A DNA stretch of 64,000 nt from Flavobacterium sp. UBA6721 (GTDB lineage Bacteria; Bacteroidota; Bacteroidia; Flavobacteriales; Flavobacteriaceae), in NCBI GenBank assembly GCA_002454195.1, contig DKIJ01000005.1, positions 1-64,000 of the forward strand, read 5' to 3'. Below, in pieces: positions 28,222-37,975 of the stretch; position 1 is the stretch's first letter; each line of letters opens with the position of its first letter. Under the pieces are notes generated by a model. It was given only the letters and a program-made list of their open reading frames with translations. It searched no databases and was not told the DNA's origin. A program made the position numbers and the translations under genes.

Positions 28222-28935
28222 ATGAAAGTAATATATAAAATAAGTTTAGTTCTTTTTTTTAGTTGTAATTTTTGTGTCCTTCAGGCGCAAACAGATTTCA
28301 ATAAACTAGATTCCAACGGAAAAAAAGATGGACTTTGGAAAGGTTACTATCCTGAATCCAAAAGACTTCGTTATGAAGGAACTTTTTCTCACGGTAAAGA
28401 AGTGGGAGAGTTTAAGTTTTTTGATGATACTAAGGCTGGAGCGGTTATTGCCACTCGAACGTTTAATCCAAATGATAATGTAGCTTACACTGTTTTTTAT
28501 GATCAAAATAAAAATAAAGTAAGCGAAGGTAAGGTTGTCAATAAAATGTTTGAAGGAGAATGGAAGTATTATCACCATGCATCGACTACGATAATGACAA
28601 TCGAAAATTATAAAAATGGAAAATTAGAAGGTTTGCGTTCTGTTTTCTTTCCAAGTGGAAAAATTGCCGAAGAGACCTTTTATAAAAATAATTTAAAGAA
28701 TGGTCTTTCTAAAAAATATTCCGAAAAAGGATATGTTTTAGAAGAAGCTACTTTTAAAAACAATCAATACGATGGAGAGGCAATTTTTAGAGATGTAGAT
28801 AATAATATTGTTTCTAAGGGGAAATTTCTAAACGGAAAGAAAGTGGGTGTTTGGCAATTTTATGAAAATGGAAAATTAAAGGATGAAATAAATCAGAATA
28901 ATCCAAAACCTAAAACAGCAGTTAAAACGAAGTGA
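28222..28935 (+). CDS. Secreted YwqK/MORN-like repeat protein
   Basis: A 237-residue exported protein (signal peptide ending VLQAQ) made of successive short beta-hairpin repeats: DGLWKGYYPESKRLRYEGTFSHGKEVG, KMFEGEWKYY, NGKLEGLRSVFFPSGKIAEETFYKN, KVGVWQFYENGKLK. This is the YwqK-type repeat, often labelled an antitoxin by family name only. No toxin partner is present, so an antitoxin role is not supported here. The C-terminal tail is basic. Confidence 0.8.
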   Translation: MKVIYKISLVLFFSCNFCVLQAQTDFNKLDSNGKKDGLWKGYYPESKRLRYEGTFSHGKEVGEFKFFDDTKAGAVIATRTFNPNDNVAYTVFYDQNKNKVSEGKVVNKMFEGEWKYYHHASTTIMTIENYKNGKLEGLRSVFFPSGKIAEETFYKNNLKNGLSKKYSEKGYVLEEATFKNNQYDGEAIFRDVDNNIVSKGKFLNGKKVGVWQFYENGKLKDEINQNNPKPKTAVKTK

Positions 28936-28997
28936 TAATTTGTAGGGTCAACTTGTGAACGAAATGTTATAATAAACAGAATCGGTTCAAAACTTTG

Positions 28998-29005
28998 TAC
29001 CTTTG
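28998..29005 (+). promoter_or_regulatory. Predicted -7 box (TACCTTTG) of mnmA
   Basis: An exact TAnnTTTG match followed by C, 25 nt before the mnmA ATG. Confidence 0.6.
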
Positions 29006-29030
29006 CACTCATAAAAAATAAATTTTTAGA

Positions 29031-30218
29031 ATGAAACGTGTTGTAGTTGGGCTTTCTGGTGGAGTTGATTCAAGTGTTGCAGCTTATTTGTTGCAGCAAC
29101 AAGGCTATGAAGTGATAGGTCTTTTTATGAAAAACTGGCATGATGATTCGGTAACGATATCTAATGAATGTCCTTGGTTAGAAGACAGTAATGATGCTTT
29201 GTTAGTTGCTGAAAAGTTAGGGATTCCTTTTCAAACGGTTGATTTGAGTGAACAATATAAAGAGAAAATCGTTGATTATATGTTCAACGAATACGAAAAA
29301 GGAAGAACTCCTAATCCAGATGTATTGTGTAATCGCGAAATAAAATTTGACGTTTTCATGAAAATCGCCTTAAGTCTGGGAGCCGATTATGTGGCTACAG
29401 GACATTATTGTCGTAAAAGTGAAACGGAGGTTAATGGTAAAACCGTTTATCGATTATTGGCTGGGGTAGATAACAATAAAGACCAGTCTTATTTTCTTTG
29501 TCAATTATCACAAGAACAATTGGCTAAAGCTCTTTTTCCTATAGGTGAATTAACCAAACCTCAGGTTCGTGAAATTGCTGCCGAAATGGAATTGGTAACT
29601 GCTGAAAAGAAAGATTCTCAGGGCTTGTGTTTCATCGGGAAAGTTCGTCTTCCTGAATTTTTGCAACAAAAATTACAACCAAAAGCGGGTGTAATAGTTC
29701 AAATTGACAAAGACAACTCCATCTATTCTGTTGAAACACCACAAGGATTAACGCAAGAAGAAATTCTGACAATGCAAGCAAGTCCTATTAAATATACTCC
29801 AGAAATGGGAAAACAAGTGGGTACACATCAAGGAGCTCATTATTTTACTGTTGGACAGCGAAAAGGACTAAATGTAGGTGGAACTCCTGAAGCTTTATTT
29901 GTTATTGCAACTGATGTCGTTTCTAATGTTATTTATACAGGCATGGGGAATCATCATCCAGGTTTGTTTCGAAAAGCTTTGTTTGTAGACCAATCCGAAG
30001 TACATTGGATTCGAACTGATATGGCTTTATCCAATGGGGAAACGATGAAAGTAAAGGCCAGAATTCGATACCGACAAGAATTGCAAGAGGCTACGTTGCA
30101 TCAATATGAAAAAGGACTTTTTGTTTCATTTGAAGCGCCACAATCTGCCATTACTGAAGGACAATTTGTGGCTTGGTACAATGATGAAGAATTGATAGGC
30201 TCTGGAGTTATTTCCTAG
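29031..30218 (+). CDS. mnmA: tRNA-specific 2-thiouridylase MnmA
   Basis: Adds sulfur at the wobble uridine (s2U34) of Lys, Glu and Gln tRNAs. The 395-residue protein has the PP-loop LSGGVDSS (9-16) and the two catalytic cysteines in [13 protein letters not shown] near 102 and SQGLCFIGK near 200, plus the C-terminal beta-barrel domain. It is slightly longer than E. coli MnmA because of an internal insertion around 228-250. It stands alone with its own promoter and terminator. Confidence 0.96.
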   Translation: MKRVVVGLSGGVDSSVAAYLLQQQGYEVIGLFMKNWHDDSVTISNECPWLEDSNDALLVAEKLGIPFQTVDLSEQYKEKIVDYMFNEYEKGRTPNPDVLCNREIKFDVFMKIALSLGADYVATGHYCRKSETEVNGKTVYRLLAGVDNNKDQSYFLCQLSQEQLAKALFPIGELTKPQVREIAAEMELVTAEKKDSQGLCFIGKVRLPEFLQQKLQPKAGVIVQIDKDNSIYSVETPQGLTQEEILTMQASPIKYTPEMGKQVGTHQGAHYFTVGQRKGLNVGGTPEALFVIATDVVSNVIYTGMGNHHPGLFRKALFVDQSEVHWIRTDMALSNGETMKVKARIRYRQELQEATLHQYEKGLFVSFEAPQSAITEGQFVAWYNDEELIGSGVIS

Positions 30219-30251
30219 AAGTTGTACTTTTAAAAAATAAACAATATATTT

Positions 30252-30288
30252 AAGTGATTAATTTCTGATGGAGTTAATCACTTTTTTT
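30252..30288 (+). terminator. Intrinsic terminator of mnmA
   Basis: Perfect 10-base arms 30252-30261 and 30274-30283, followed by T7. Confidence 0.85.
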
Positions 30289-30316
30289 ATAAAATAGATT
30301 TAAAAAGGCAATTGAT

Positions 30317-31258
30317 ATGAATAAAGTAACAGCACTTTTCAATATTAAATACCCCATAATTCAGGCAGGAATGGTTTGGGTAAGTGGTTATAAATTAGCC
30401 AGTGCTGTTAGTAATGCTGGTGGTTTGGGGGTAATCGGTGCGGGTTCAATGTACCCGGAAGTTTTAAGAGCACATATCCAAAAATGTAAAAAAGCAACTG
30501 CTAAGCCGTTTGGTGTCAATGTTCCCTTATTATATCCAGATATTGAAAAGATTATGCAAATAATCATTGAGGAAGGGGTGAAAATTGTTTTCACTTCGGC
30601 AGGAAATCCTTTGACTTGGACTTCCTATTTAAAGGAAAAAGGAATAACAGTAGTACATGTGGTGAGTAGTACCAAATTTGCACTGAAAGCTCAGGAGGCA
30701 GGTGTAGATGCAATAGTTGCTGAAGGCTTTGAAGCGGGTGGTCATAACGGACGCGAAGAAACTACTACTTTTACTTTAATTCCAATGATGAAAGAACAAA
30801 TAAAAATTCCTATTATTGCAGCCGGTGGTATAGCCAATGGAAACGGAATGCTGGCAGCGATGGTTTTAGGAGCTGATGGGGTTCAGCTAGGTAGCAGATT
30901 TGCTGCTTCTATCGAATCGTCGGCACATGAAAATTTTAAACAAGCAATTTTAAATACCAAGGAAGGCGAAACCCAATTAACATTAAAAGAACTCACTCCG
31001 GTGCGCTTGATCAAGAATAAATTTTTTGAAGACATTCAGGAATTGTATAACCAATGTGCGACCAAAGAGGATTTGGCAAAATTGTTAGGGAAAGCTCGTG
31101 CTAAAAAAGGTATTTTTGAAGGTGATTTGGAAGAAGGAGAGTTAGAAATAGGTCAGGTATCAGGATTGATTCACGAAATAAAATCAGCCGAATCAATTGT
31201 AAAAGATATGATGGAGGAATATCAATTAGCCAAAGCTAGGATTGCCCATTTTTTATGA
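30317..31258 (+). CDS. FMN-dependent oxidoreductase of the nitronate monooxygenase / FabK family
   Basis: A 313-residue TIM-barrel flavoprotein. The N-terminal IKYPIIQAGMVWVSG, the FMN-binding AEGFEAGGHNG near 143-153 with its family His, IPIIAAGGIANG near 174-185 and ADGVQLGSRF near 194-203 are conserved between nitronate monooxygenases and the enoyl-ACP reductase FabK. Overall pattern and length are close to FabK, so either nitroalkane oxidation or fatty-acid elongation is possible and sequence alone does not decide. The next gene overlaps its stop by 4 nt, implying coupling. Confidence 0.85.
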   Translation: MNKVTALFNIKYPIIQAGMVWVSGYKLASAVSNAGGLGVIGAGSMYPEVLRAHIQKCKKATAKPFGVNVPLLYPDIEKIMQIIIEEGVKIVFTSAGNPLTWTSYLKEKGITVVHVVSSTKFALKAQEAGVDAIVAEGFEAGGHNGREETTTFTLIPMMKEQIKIPIIAAGGIANGNGMLAAMVLGADGVQLGSRFAASIESSAHENFKQAILNTKEGETQLTLKELTPVRLIKNKFFEDIQELYNQCATKEDLAKLLGKARAKKGIFEGDLEEGELEIGQVSGLIHEIKSAESIVKDMMEEYQLAKARIAHFL

Positions 31259-31272
31259 AAAATAGATTTCAA

Positions 31273-31686
31273 ATGACAAAATTAAAGTTTTTATATATAG
31301 TCCTGCTTTTTTTAGGAATTGGTATTCAACAATCGTACAGTCAAACCTATAGATTTCGTACTTCTGGATATAGTGTGTTGGAAAAAAATGAAAGAGGAAA
31401 ATGGGGAAAATGGTCGGATCTGAGTTTGGTAAATATTACCGTTACTCTGGATACTAATAAAAACAGAATCTTAATCTATTCCAGAAATATTCAGTTGTAT
31501 GATATTCAAACCTATCAGCCCGAATCAGAGTCGGAAAGTGATTTGGTTTATTCTTTCCTTTGTAAGGATAATGATGGAGTAGACTGTACGCTATCTATCA
31601 TTACGAGAAAAAAACAGGACAATCGTAAGCAACTTTACATTACCTATCCCGATCATGTGATTGTGTATAATATTTTTTCGATGTAA
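31273..31686 (+). CDS. Small secreted protein of unknown function
   Basis: With the ATG at 31273 the protein has 137 residues and a clean signal peptide (cleavage near SYSQ). An in-frame ATG at 31255 overlapping the previous stop (ATGA) is equally possible for coupling and would add six polar residues. The mature part is beta-rich with a Cys pair (LCKDNDGVDCTL) that could form a disulfide in the periplasm. No family recognised. It is probably co-transcribed with the flavoprotein gene. Confidence 0.7.
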   Translation: MTKLKFLYIVLLFLGIGIQQSYSQTYRFRTSGYSVLEKNERGKWGKWSDLSLVNITVTLDTNKNRILIYSRNIQLYDIQTYQPESESESDLVYSFLCKDNDGVDCTLSIITRKKQDNRKQLYITYPDHVIVYNIFSM

Positions 31687-31695
31687 AAGAAGGCT

Positions 31696-32136
31696 TTATT
31701 CAATTTCAATATCCTTTATAAATTCGTCATACTCCAAATAAAAGCGCTCCAGAGCATCCATTTTTTCGTTGTAAAAATCAAAAATAGCATTCCAATTGTT
31801 TCGATTACTGAAACCTACTCCTTGTTTTTCTACCCAAATTCGGCTGATGGTTTTTCCGTTTTCTAAGACATAGTCTTTTTCAAAAACCAAATCAGTGATA
31901 AATTCTTCTTCTAAAATACTTTTTAAGGCCTCTAGTTTTTCAAAGTAAGCGATTCGTTTTTCATTGCTGCGATGTTCAATATCAATTAGAACCTGCGCTT
32001 TTTTGTTATCCACAAAAAATTTAAAAGAGAAATCTTTGATTTTTGTATCATACAGCATCCATTTTCTTGGGTATTTCTCCGCAAATGTTACCCAAAATTC
32101 TCTTTTTAATCGCTGTGTTTCTTCTTTACTATACAT
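31696..32136 (-). CDS. DUF4268-family protein
   Basis: Starting at the ATG 32136 (MYSKEETQRLKREFW), the protein has 146 residues. An upstream ATG at 32169 adds 11 residues not typical of the family. It shows the DUF4268 pattern KREFWVTFAEKYPRKWMLYDTKIKDFSFKFFVD and a later WVEKQGVGFSNRNNW segment. It is soluble and cytoplasmic, with a nuclease-like fold suspected for the family and no proven activity. It is divergent from the Nudix gene. Confidence 0.75.
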   Translation of the reverse strand: MYSKEETQRLKREFWVTFAEKYPRKWMLYDTKIKDFSFKFFVDNKKAQVLIDIEHRSNEKRIAYFEKLEALKSILEEEFITDLVFEKDYVLENGKTISRIWVEKQGVGFSNRNNWNAIFDFYNEKMDALERFYLEYDEFIKDIEIE

Positions 32137-32222
32137 TTTATAGGCTTTGGCTTTAGAAAACTTGTGCAAACCTCTTTTCTAAAGTATATTTATATAATTA
32201 TTTGCAAAAATAGCTTTTGAAT

Positions 32223-32876
32223 ATGGATTTTCAATATTTTTTACAATTTATACCTGCTTTAGTTCAAACGCAACTTTCAGCCTCTTTTTCACATGAAAAG
32301 ATGATGCCACTTGAGCGTAAAGCTCTTTTGGCTAAAATGGATGTAAAAGATATAAAACCTAAAGAAGCTGCGGTAACGATGTTGTTTTATCCTAAAAATA
32401 AGGAAACACACTTGGTTTTAATTGTACGCAATTCTTACAAGGGGGTACATTCGGCCCAAATTGCTTTTCCAGGAGGAAAATTTGAGTCAGCTGATGTTGA
32501 TTTTAAAACAACTGCATTACGAGAAACAGAAGAGGAAATAGGAGTAGATCGAAGTAAAATAGAAATTATAAAAGCGTTTACATCCTTGTATATTCCACCA
32601 AGTAATTTTATGGTGCATCCTTTTTTAGGAATTTGTAAAGAAGAAATACATTTTAAACCGGATCCAGTTGAAGTAGCTGCTGTAATCGAATTACCGTTGG
32701 CTGTTTTCAGAGATGATACAATCATTGTGACCGAGACATTAACCACCTCTTACGCAACAAGTATTGAAGTACCTGCTTTTAAAATTGAAGGGCATATTGT
32801 TTGGGGAGCCACCGCAATGATGTTGAGTGAAGTAAGAGATGTTTTAGATGGTATTTTTATTGAAAAAAATATATAA
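32223..32876 (+). CDS. Nudix hydrolase, CoA-pyrophosphatase-like
   Basis: Starting at ATG 32223 the protein has 217 residues (an in-frame TTG two codons earlier is less likely). It carries a Nudix box, GGKFESADVDFKTTALRETEEEIGVD in loose form, with the REtEEE core at about 101-106. The preceding SAQIAFPGG resembles the NuCoA signature of CoA diphosphatases (NudL/PCD1 type). It probably cleaves a nucleoside diphosphate derivative such as CoA. The plsC-like gene follows with its own promoter. Confidence 0.87.
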   Translation: MDFQYFLQFIPALVQTQLSASFSHEKMMPLERKALLAKMDVKDIKPKEAAVTMLFYPKNKETHLVLIVRNSYKGVHSAQIAFPGGKFESADVDFKTTALRETEEEIGVDRSKIEIIKAFTSLYIPPSNFMVHPFLGICKEEIHFKPDPVEVAAVIELPLAVFRDDTIIVTETLTTSYATSIEVPAFKIEGHIVWGATAMMLSEVRDVLDGIFIEKNI

Positions 32877-32891
32877 TTGATTGCTATTCTG

Positions 32892-32924
32892 TTTGAAAGC
32901 TCAGTTATAATTTTTGTAGTTTTG
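32892..32924 (+). promoter_or_regulatory. Predicted promoter of the plsC-like gene
   Basis: TTTG at 32892-32895 and TAGTTTTG at 32917-32924, 21 nt apart, 32 nt before the ATG. Confidence 0.65.
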
Positions 32925-32956
32925 CAAACCAATTTCAAAAAATAAGAAAACAATTT

Positions 32957-33769
32957 ATGAGACTCTTTCAAAGAAATCCTTTTGGACATATTTTATTTCT
33001 AAAAAAATGGTTGATCCGTATTTTTGGAAGTTGTACTCATAGACGTTATCGAGGCTTTAATGAGTTACAAATTGAAGGTTCAGAAATTATTAGAAATTTA
33101 CCCGATACGAACGTGCTTTTTATTTCTAATCATCAAACGTATTTTGCGGATGTAGTAGCTATGTTTCATGTATTTAATGCTAGTTTAAGTGGTAGAATAG
33201 ATTCTATAAAAAATATTGGTTATTTATGGCATCCCAAATTAAATATTTATTATGTGGCGGCTAAGGAAACTATGCGTTCTGGATTATTACCAAAGATATT
33301 GTCCTATGCTGGTGCTATTCCAGTAGAGCGTACTTGGCGCTCTGAAGGAGTAGATGTTGCAGAGAAAAGACCTGTGAATCCTAATGACACTGAGAATATT
33401 AAAAAAGCACTCGATGATGGCTGGGTTATTACTTTTCCACAAGGAACCACACGTTCTTTTAAACCTGTTAGAAAAGGGACGGCACATATTATTAAACAGC
33501 ATCGTCCTATTGTGGTTCCAATAGTGATTGATGGATTTAGACGTTCCTTTGATAGAAAAGGTATCCGAATGAAGAAAAAAGGAATTCTGCAATCGTTTAT
33601 TATCAAAGAGCCTTTAGATGTGGATTATGATAATGATACCATCGATGAAATTGTAGAGAAAATTGAATATGCCATTGAGCAACATCCTTCTTTTTTGAAG
33701 GTAATTCCTGCCGAAGAATTAGAAGAACAAGAAGAATTGAATAAATTGCGTCAATGGGAAGTTGACTAG
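32957..33769 (+). CDS. PlsC-type lysophospholipid acyltransferase
   Basis: A 270-residue acyltransferase of the 1-acylglycerol-3-phosphate family. Motif I, NHQTYFAD (NHx4D), lies near 59-66 and motif III, FPQGTTR, near 160-166. The substrate could be a glycerolipid or, in these bacteria, an amino- or sulfonolipid precursor. The acidic C-terminal tail is unusual. The stop is 1 bp from the convergent DUF3810 stop, with no terminator between. Confidence 0.88.
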   Translation: MRLFQRNPFGHILFLKKWLIRIFGSCTHRRYRGFNELQIEGSEIIRNLPDTNVLFISNHQTYFADVVAMFHVFNASLSGRIDSIKNIGYLWHPKLNIYYVAAKETMRSGLLPKILSYAGAIPVERTWRSEGVDVAEKRPVNPNDTENIKKALDDGWVITFPQGTTRSFKPVRKGTAHIIKQHRPIVVPIVIDGFRRSFDRKGIRMKKKGILQSFIIKEPLDVDYDNDTIDEIVEKIEYAIEQHPSFLKVIPAEELEEQEELNKLRQWEVD

Positions 33770-33770
33770 T

Positions 33771-34832
33771 TTACAAATTTTTATTTTTATAAAAATTGAC
33801 TAATAAATCTACAAATTTGCTATAGCTATCCATTCCTTCTTTTTGTTGGTTAATTTTTAAATAGCGGTCATAAAAAGCATGAAATCCTTTTTCGATAGGG
33901 GTTTCATATTTCCTCCAGAAAATTTCACTCTCTTTATAATTTGCTATAATACCATGATGTACAGTTTGTAATAGTCGTTGGTATATTTTTTCATTCTTCA
34001 AATACCAATTGTTTAAACAATAACGAAGCGCAAAACTGTAACCCGAGTATTGAAAATACAAATCCTCGTTATTGACCGAAGCCAAAAAACCGATGAAATT
34101 ACATTCGCTCTCGCTGGCATAGCCCATTTGATGCGCCATTTCGTGACAACTTGTAGTAGGTAAATTGTATTTGGGTATTAAATCATTTACCTGAGCTTCA
34201 TTGGTAAAAGGATTTAAATAACCGCCAAACCCCATATAGGTTAATGGTAAACTGATCAGTGACTTTTTGATACTCTTATTTTGGTAATCAAAGAAAGCAT
34301 AGCTTTTCGATAAATTTTCATAACCATTCAAGTCTTTCTTGAACGTTTCTTCATGACTGTATGGATAAACTACTTTTAAATTTTTGTTTTTAGTAATTTG
34401 TATCTGAATTGCATTTGCCTTAGCGATGATTTTTTTGGTGAAGTCATACAAATCAGCATCCGAATATTCGCGTTTAATATTCATTTTTTCAAATAGAGGC
34501 ATACGGTAATAATTCAGTCCCCAAAGTAGATGAAAACTAAAATAAAAGACGGATAGAAAACTAAAAATGTGGAGTACGTTGGTTTTCCAATGAAGTTTCC
34601 AAGATTTTCTTTTGTTCCAAAACCATTTTGCGATAAGCAGAATTAAAAGAATGTAAAGACAGTCACCTATTGAAAAAGAGATTTTTCCAAAAATAATTCT
34701 TGAAAATGCAGCAATTTGGGAGTAAACTAAATTACTGTAATAGCGTTCTATCCATTCCGGATAAAAAGCTATTATTTTAAGAATGATAATCTGAATAATT
34801 AGTAAAAAAGGCAGCAGGTATTTTCTTTTCAA
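33771..34832 (-). CDS. DUF3810-family membrane metalloprotease-like protein
   Basis: A 353-residue protein with three N-terminal membrane helices (about 5-25, 55-70 and 85-105) and a soluble C-terminal domain carrying a zincin HEMAH motif near residue 230. A downstream ESECNFIGF segment follows whose Glu could be the third zinc ligand. This is the DUF3810 arrangement, common and uncharacterised in Bacteroidetes. It is divergent from pepD. Confidence 0.85.
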   Translation of the reverse strand: MKRKYLLPFLLIIQIIILKIIAFYPEWIERYYSNLVYSQIAAFSRIIFGKISFSIGDCLYILLILLIAKWFWNKRKSWKLHWKTNVLHIFSFLSVFYFSFHLLWGLNYYRMPLFEKMNIKREYSDADLYDFTKKIIAKANAIQIQITKNKNLKVVYPYSHEETFKKDLNGYENLSKSYAFFDYQNKSIKKSLISLPLTYMGFGGYLNPFTNEAQVNDLIPKYNLPTTSCHEMAHQMGYASESECNFIGFLASVNNEDLYFQYSGYSFALRYCLNNWYLKNEKIYQRLLQTVHHGIIANYKESEIFWRKYETPIEKGFHAFYDRYLKINQQKEGMDSYSKFVDLLVNFYKNKNL

Positions 34833-34906
34833 AACAGCATTTTTTATTGTGATGTAAATATATCATAATATTTGGTTCAATAACAGCAAAAAGATTTTAA
34901 ACTTTG

Positions 34907-34914
34907 TAACTTTG
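34907..34914 (+). promoter_or_regulatory. Predicted -7 box (TAACTTTG) of pepD
   Basis: An exact TAnnTTTG match, 26 nt before the chosen ATG. It leaves the in-frame TTG at 34926 only 11 nt from the box. Confidence 0.6.
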
Positions 34915-34940
34915 AGACCTAAAAATTGCAAATAATAGAT

Positions 34941-36404
34941 ATGAGTCAAGAGATACGAAATATAGAGCCAAAGGCATTATGGAATAAGTTTGCCAATTTG
35001 AATGCGGTTCCGCGTCCCTCAAAAAAAGAAGAACGTGTTGTAGCCTTTATAAAGGATTTTGGTAATAATTTAGGTTTAGAAGTTATTGAGGATGAAGTTC
35101 AAAACGTAATCATCCGTAAACCGGCTACTGCAGGGATGGAAAATCGTAAACCAATTGTTTTGCAAGGGCATTTGGATATGGTTCATCAAAAAAATGCCGA
35201 TACTGTGTTTGATTTTGATACTCAGGGAATCGAAATGTATGTAGATGGTGACTGGGTACGTGCAAAAGGAACCACTCTTGGTGCTGACAATGGTTTAGGA
35301 GTAGCAGCTATTATGGCAGTACTAGAAAGCACGGATATAGCACATCCAGCTATCGAGGCTCTGTTTACCATTGATGAGGAAACAGGTATGACAGGGGCAA
35401 TGAATTTGCAAGGAGGTGTATTGAAAGGTGAAATTTTATTGAATTTAGATACCGAAGAAGACGATGAAATCGATATTGGTTGTGCGGGTGGAATTGATGT
35501 TACTGCCGAAGCAGAATATGATGAAGAGGAAACACCTGAACATTCAGTAGGTTATTCCATTACGGTTAAAGGACTAAAAGGAGGTCATTCCGGAATGGAT
35601 ATCCACAAAGGATTAGGAAATGCCAATAAAATCATGAACCGTTTGCTGTTTGATGGTTTTGATAATTTTGGTTTACAAATTTCGGAAATTCAAGGTGGAA
35701 GTTTGCGTAATGCAATCCCACGAGAAAGTGTAGCTAAGGTAATTATCGCTTCGGTATATGATGAGGCTTTTGTTTTTGATATGCAGCAAATTGTAAACGA
35801 AATCAAAGCTGAGTTGAAAACTACAGAACCCAATTTAGAGATTGTTTTTGAAAAATTAGAAAAACTACCAGCTAAAGTAATGCCTCCAATGGCGCAATAC
35901 TATTTTGTACGTTCCATGGCAACTGCAACTAATGGAGTGCATAGAATGAGTGCCGATTTTGATAATTTGGTTGAAACATCAAATAATATTGCCAAAGTAA
36001 TGGTTGGGAATGGAAAGTTGGTAGTGCAGTGTTTAACGCGTTCTTCAGTTGAATCAGCTAAGTTTGATTTGGCTAATGATTTACGTTCGGCTTTCGAATT
36101 AATGGGTTGCGAAGTGGAATTGTCAGGTTCTTATCCAGGTTGGGCTCCTAATCCAGATTCGGCTATTTTGAAGGTTTTAGTACCTGTTTATGAAAATTTA
36201 TTCTCGGAAAAGCCAAAAGTAGTTGCTTGTCACGCTGGTTTAGAATGTGGTATTTTAGGTGCTAATTATCCTGATATGGATATGATTTCTTTTGGACCAA
36301 CCATTCAGGGAGCGCATTCTCCGGATGAAAGAGCTAGTATTGTTTCTTCTCAAAAATTCTGGAAATTTTTAGTCGAAATTTTAGCAAATATTCCAGTTAA
36401 GTAA
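34941..36404 (+). CDS. pepD: Cytosolic aminoacyl-histidine dipeptidase (PepD)
   Basis: A 487-residue M20-family dipeptidase of broad Xaa-His specificity. Zinc-site segments are visible: VLQGHLDMVHQ, TTLGADNGLGVAA with the bridging Asp, the catalytic DEETGMTGA, NLDTEEDDE and the C-terminal HAGLECGIL. The start at 34941 (MSQEIRNIEPKALW) is preferred over the TTG at 34926, which is too close to the promoter. A strong terminator follows. Confidence 0.93.
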   Translation: MSQEIRNIEPKALWNKFANLNAVPRPSKKEERVVAFIKDFGNNLGLEVIEDEVQNVIIRKPATAGMENRKPIVLQGHLDMVHQKNADTVFDFDTQGIEMYVDGDWVRAKGTTLGADNGLGVAAIMAVLESTDIAHPAIEALFTIDEETGMTGAMNLQGGVLKGEILLNLDTEEDDEIDIGCAGGIDVTAEAEYDEEETPEHSVGYSITVKGLKGGHSGMDIHKGLGNANKIMNRLLFDGFDNFGLQISEIQGGSLRNAIPRESVAKVIIASVYDEAFVFDMQQIVNEIKAELKTTEPNLEIVFEKLEKLPAKVMPPMAQYYFVRSMATATNGVHRMSADFDNLVETSNNIAKVMVGNGKLVVQCLTRSSVESAKFDLANDLRSAFELMGCEVELSGSYPGWAPNPDSAILKVLVPVYENLFSEKPKVVACHAGLECGILGANYPDMDMISFGPTIQGAHSPDERASIVSSQKFWKFLVEILANIPVK

Positions 36405-36427
36405 TTTTGTTGAGATCAATTAACAAA

Positions 36428-36468
36428 ACAAAACCGCCTCATCTAAGTTTTAGTTGAGGCGGTTTTGT
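36428..36468. terminator. Strong bidirectional terminator
   Basis: Perfect 14-base arms 36428-36441 and 36455-36468 between convergent genes, with A- and T-rich flanks. Confidence 0.9.
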
Positions 36469-36485
36469 TTTTGGGTAGCTAACGT

Positions 36486-37010
36486 TTAGTCTTTTAGACT
36501 GTAAATTATTTTTTGAAAATCGGCTTTGTATTTGTCTTTGTTTTCAAGCGTGGTCCAAGAAAGTACTTTGTAAAAATGGGTTTTAGTCTCTACGATTCCT
36601 ATTAGGTAATAGATTTCAAGTTGGGAATCTTTGTCAAAGTAGCTCGCTTCAAATTCGGCAAAATTAATATTGTCTTTGGTTTTAAAGAGAGCTTTGGAGA
36701 TAGTTCTCTTATCTTCGTCTTTTAAAAAATCTTTGGCAAATTCTTCTTGAAAATCTTTTATGGTTGAATAATGTATTTCTAAAATAGCAAGATCTTCTTT
36801 GCTGTCTTCTATGGCTATAGTATAAACGTCCTTTACGGTGCTTTTGTATTGGATAGAAGCTACATCATTAAGGCCCACTGTTTTTGTCATGTAATCGGGT
36901 ATGTCTAGGTAAAAAACATGCCCAGCTATTTGTTTGTTGAATTTAGTTTGTCCAAAACTAATAGAAGTTAATAATAAGAATAAAGGAAGAAAAATGTTGC
37001 CTGCTTTCAT
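36486..37010 (-). CDS. Secreted protein of unknown function
   Basis: A 174-residue exported protein with a signal peptide ending SISFGQ. The mature part is an alpha/beta domain with many charged residues and a C-terminal YKADFQKIIYSLKD. The layout recalls small stress-induced or lipid-binding periplasmic proteins, but no family is identified. It is a single gene flanked by terminators. Confidence 0.75.
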   Translation of the reverse strand: MKAGNIFLPLFLLLTSISFGQTKFNKQIAGHVFYLDIPDYMTKTVGLNDVASIQYKSTVKDVYTIAIEDSKEDLAILEIHYSTIKDFQEEFAKDFLKDEDKRTISKALFKTKDNINFAEFEASYFDKDSQLEIYYLIGIVETKTHFYKVLSWTTLENKDKYKADFQKIIYSLKD

Positions 37011-37078
37011 TTTGTAGTTTTTAATTGAATTTTTTCAAATATAAGAAATTATTGAAATTTCAGTTGTGCTGTATAAAA

Positions 37079-37103
37079 AAATCCTCAATGAGATTGAGGA
37101 TTT
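37079..37103 (-). terminator. Intrinsic terminator of the CarboxypepD_reg-like gene
   Basis: Perfect 11-base arms 37079-37089 and 37093-37103 with a 3-nt loop. A U run follows on the minus strand. Confidence 0.85.
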
Positions 37104-37118
37104 GGTTTCGAATATATC

Positions 37119-37886
37119 TTATTTCTTTTTAAGGACTTTATATTGTTCGTAACAGCTACTTATTGCATCCATAACTTGGAGGTCGTTTGCGGTTTGTATG
37201 AAAGATTCCGAATAATTACATCTTTGTAGGATTTCTGGAATTTCTTTTTTGTCAATCCCAAGTAAAACAGCTAAAGTTTCACGGTCAAATTTAGATTCTA
37301 ATAATGTTCTAACTGTATCGTCCTTTTTCATTTCTCGGAGTTTTTTGAGTTCTCCGGATTTTTTTCCAAAGAAATTATACAGCATATCGGCAGGATTAAA
37401 AATGGATCCTAATACTTTGCCAAAAGCGCCTGGGGAATATTCTCCTGCTTCATAGCCTAAATTAAGTCCTTTAATATTGTAACGATGGTTTTGATTAATC
37501 GGAATTGTTTTGGAATCAACCTCTAAATAGCCTGTAAGATTAAAAGGTCTAATGACAACTTCTTCTAGGGCTATTGCTTTTTCGGTCAGGAAAATTTTGG
37601 CTACTTTATTTTTGATCCAGTCATTGGTTACTTTTACTCGTAAGGATTGAAAGCCTAAAAGCGTAAAGTGTAGGGTGTCGGTAGGTTGAACATCGATTTC
37701 AAAATAGCCATTGGAATCTGTAACGGCTCCTCTTACTTTGTTGATATTGATAATGTTGGCTCCCATCAAAGGGCTTTTGGTATTGTCGTTGTATACGTAA
37801 CCCGTTACTTTTTGAGAAATAGTTCCTGTTTGTGCAAAAGTATTTGCGGTTAGGAATAGAAAAAAGAAAACTACAAAATATTTCAT
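37119..37886 (-). CDS. Secreted carboxypeptidase-regulatory-like domain protein
   Basis: A 255-residue exported protein. The signal peptide ends NTFAQ and is followed by a CarboxypepD_reg-like beta-sandwich at about 25-105 (VTGYVYNDNTKSPLMGANIININKVRGAVTDSNGYFEID). This domain is usually found at the N-terminus of SusC/TonB-dependent receptors. Here no receptor barrel follows, only a helical region of about 150 residues. It is therefore a free-standing relative, perhaps an outer-membrane accessory. Confidence 0.82.
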   Translation of the reverse strand: MKYFVVFFFLFLTANTFAQTGTISQKVTGYVYNDNTKSPLMGANIININKVRGAVTDSNGYFEIDVQPTDTLHFTLLGFQSLRVKVTNDWIKNKVAKIFLTEKAIALEEVVIRPFNLTGYLEVDSKTIPINQNHRYNIKGLNLGYEAGEYSPGAFGKVLGSIFNPADMLYNFFGKKSGELKKLREMKKDDTVRTLLESKFDRETLAVLLGIDKKEIPEILQRCNYSESFIQTANDLQVMDAISSCYEQYKVLKKK

Positions 37887-37975
37887 AGACTGAATTAAAA
37901 CTCTAAAAGTACTAAAACAGCTTTGAATATTTTGTAGTTTTTATTTATTATTATAAGAAAATTAACAGTAGGCTG

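Noticed and set aside
28222..28935. Toxin-antitoxin pair, because YwqK-type proteins are often named antitoxins
   Set aside because: The protein has a signal peptide and no small toxin-like gene adjoins; the name comes from family labelling only.
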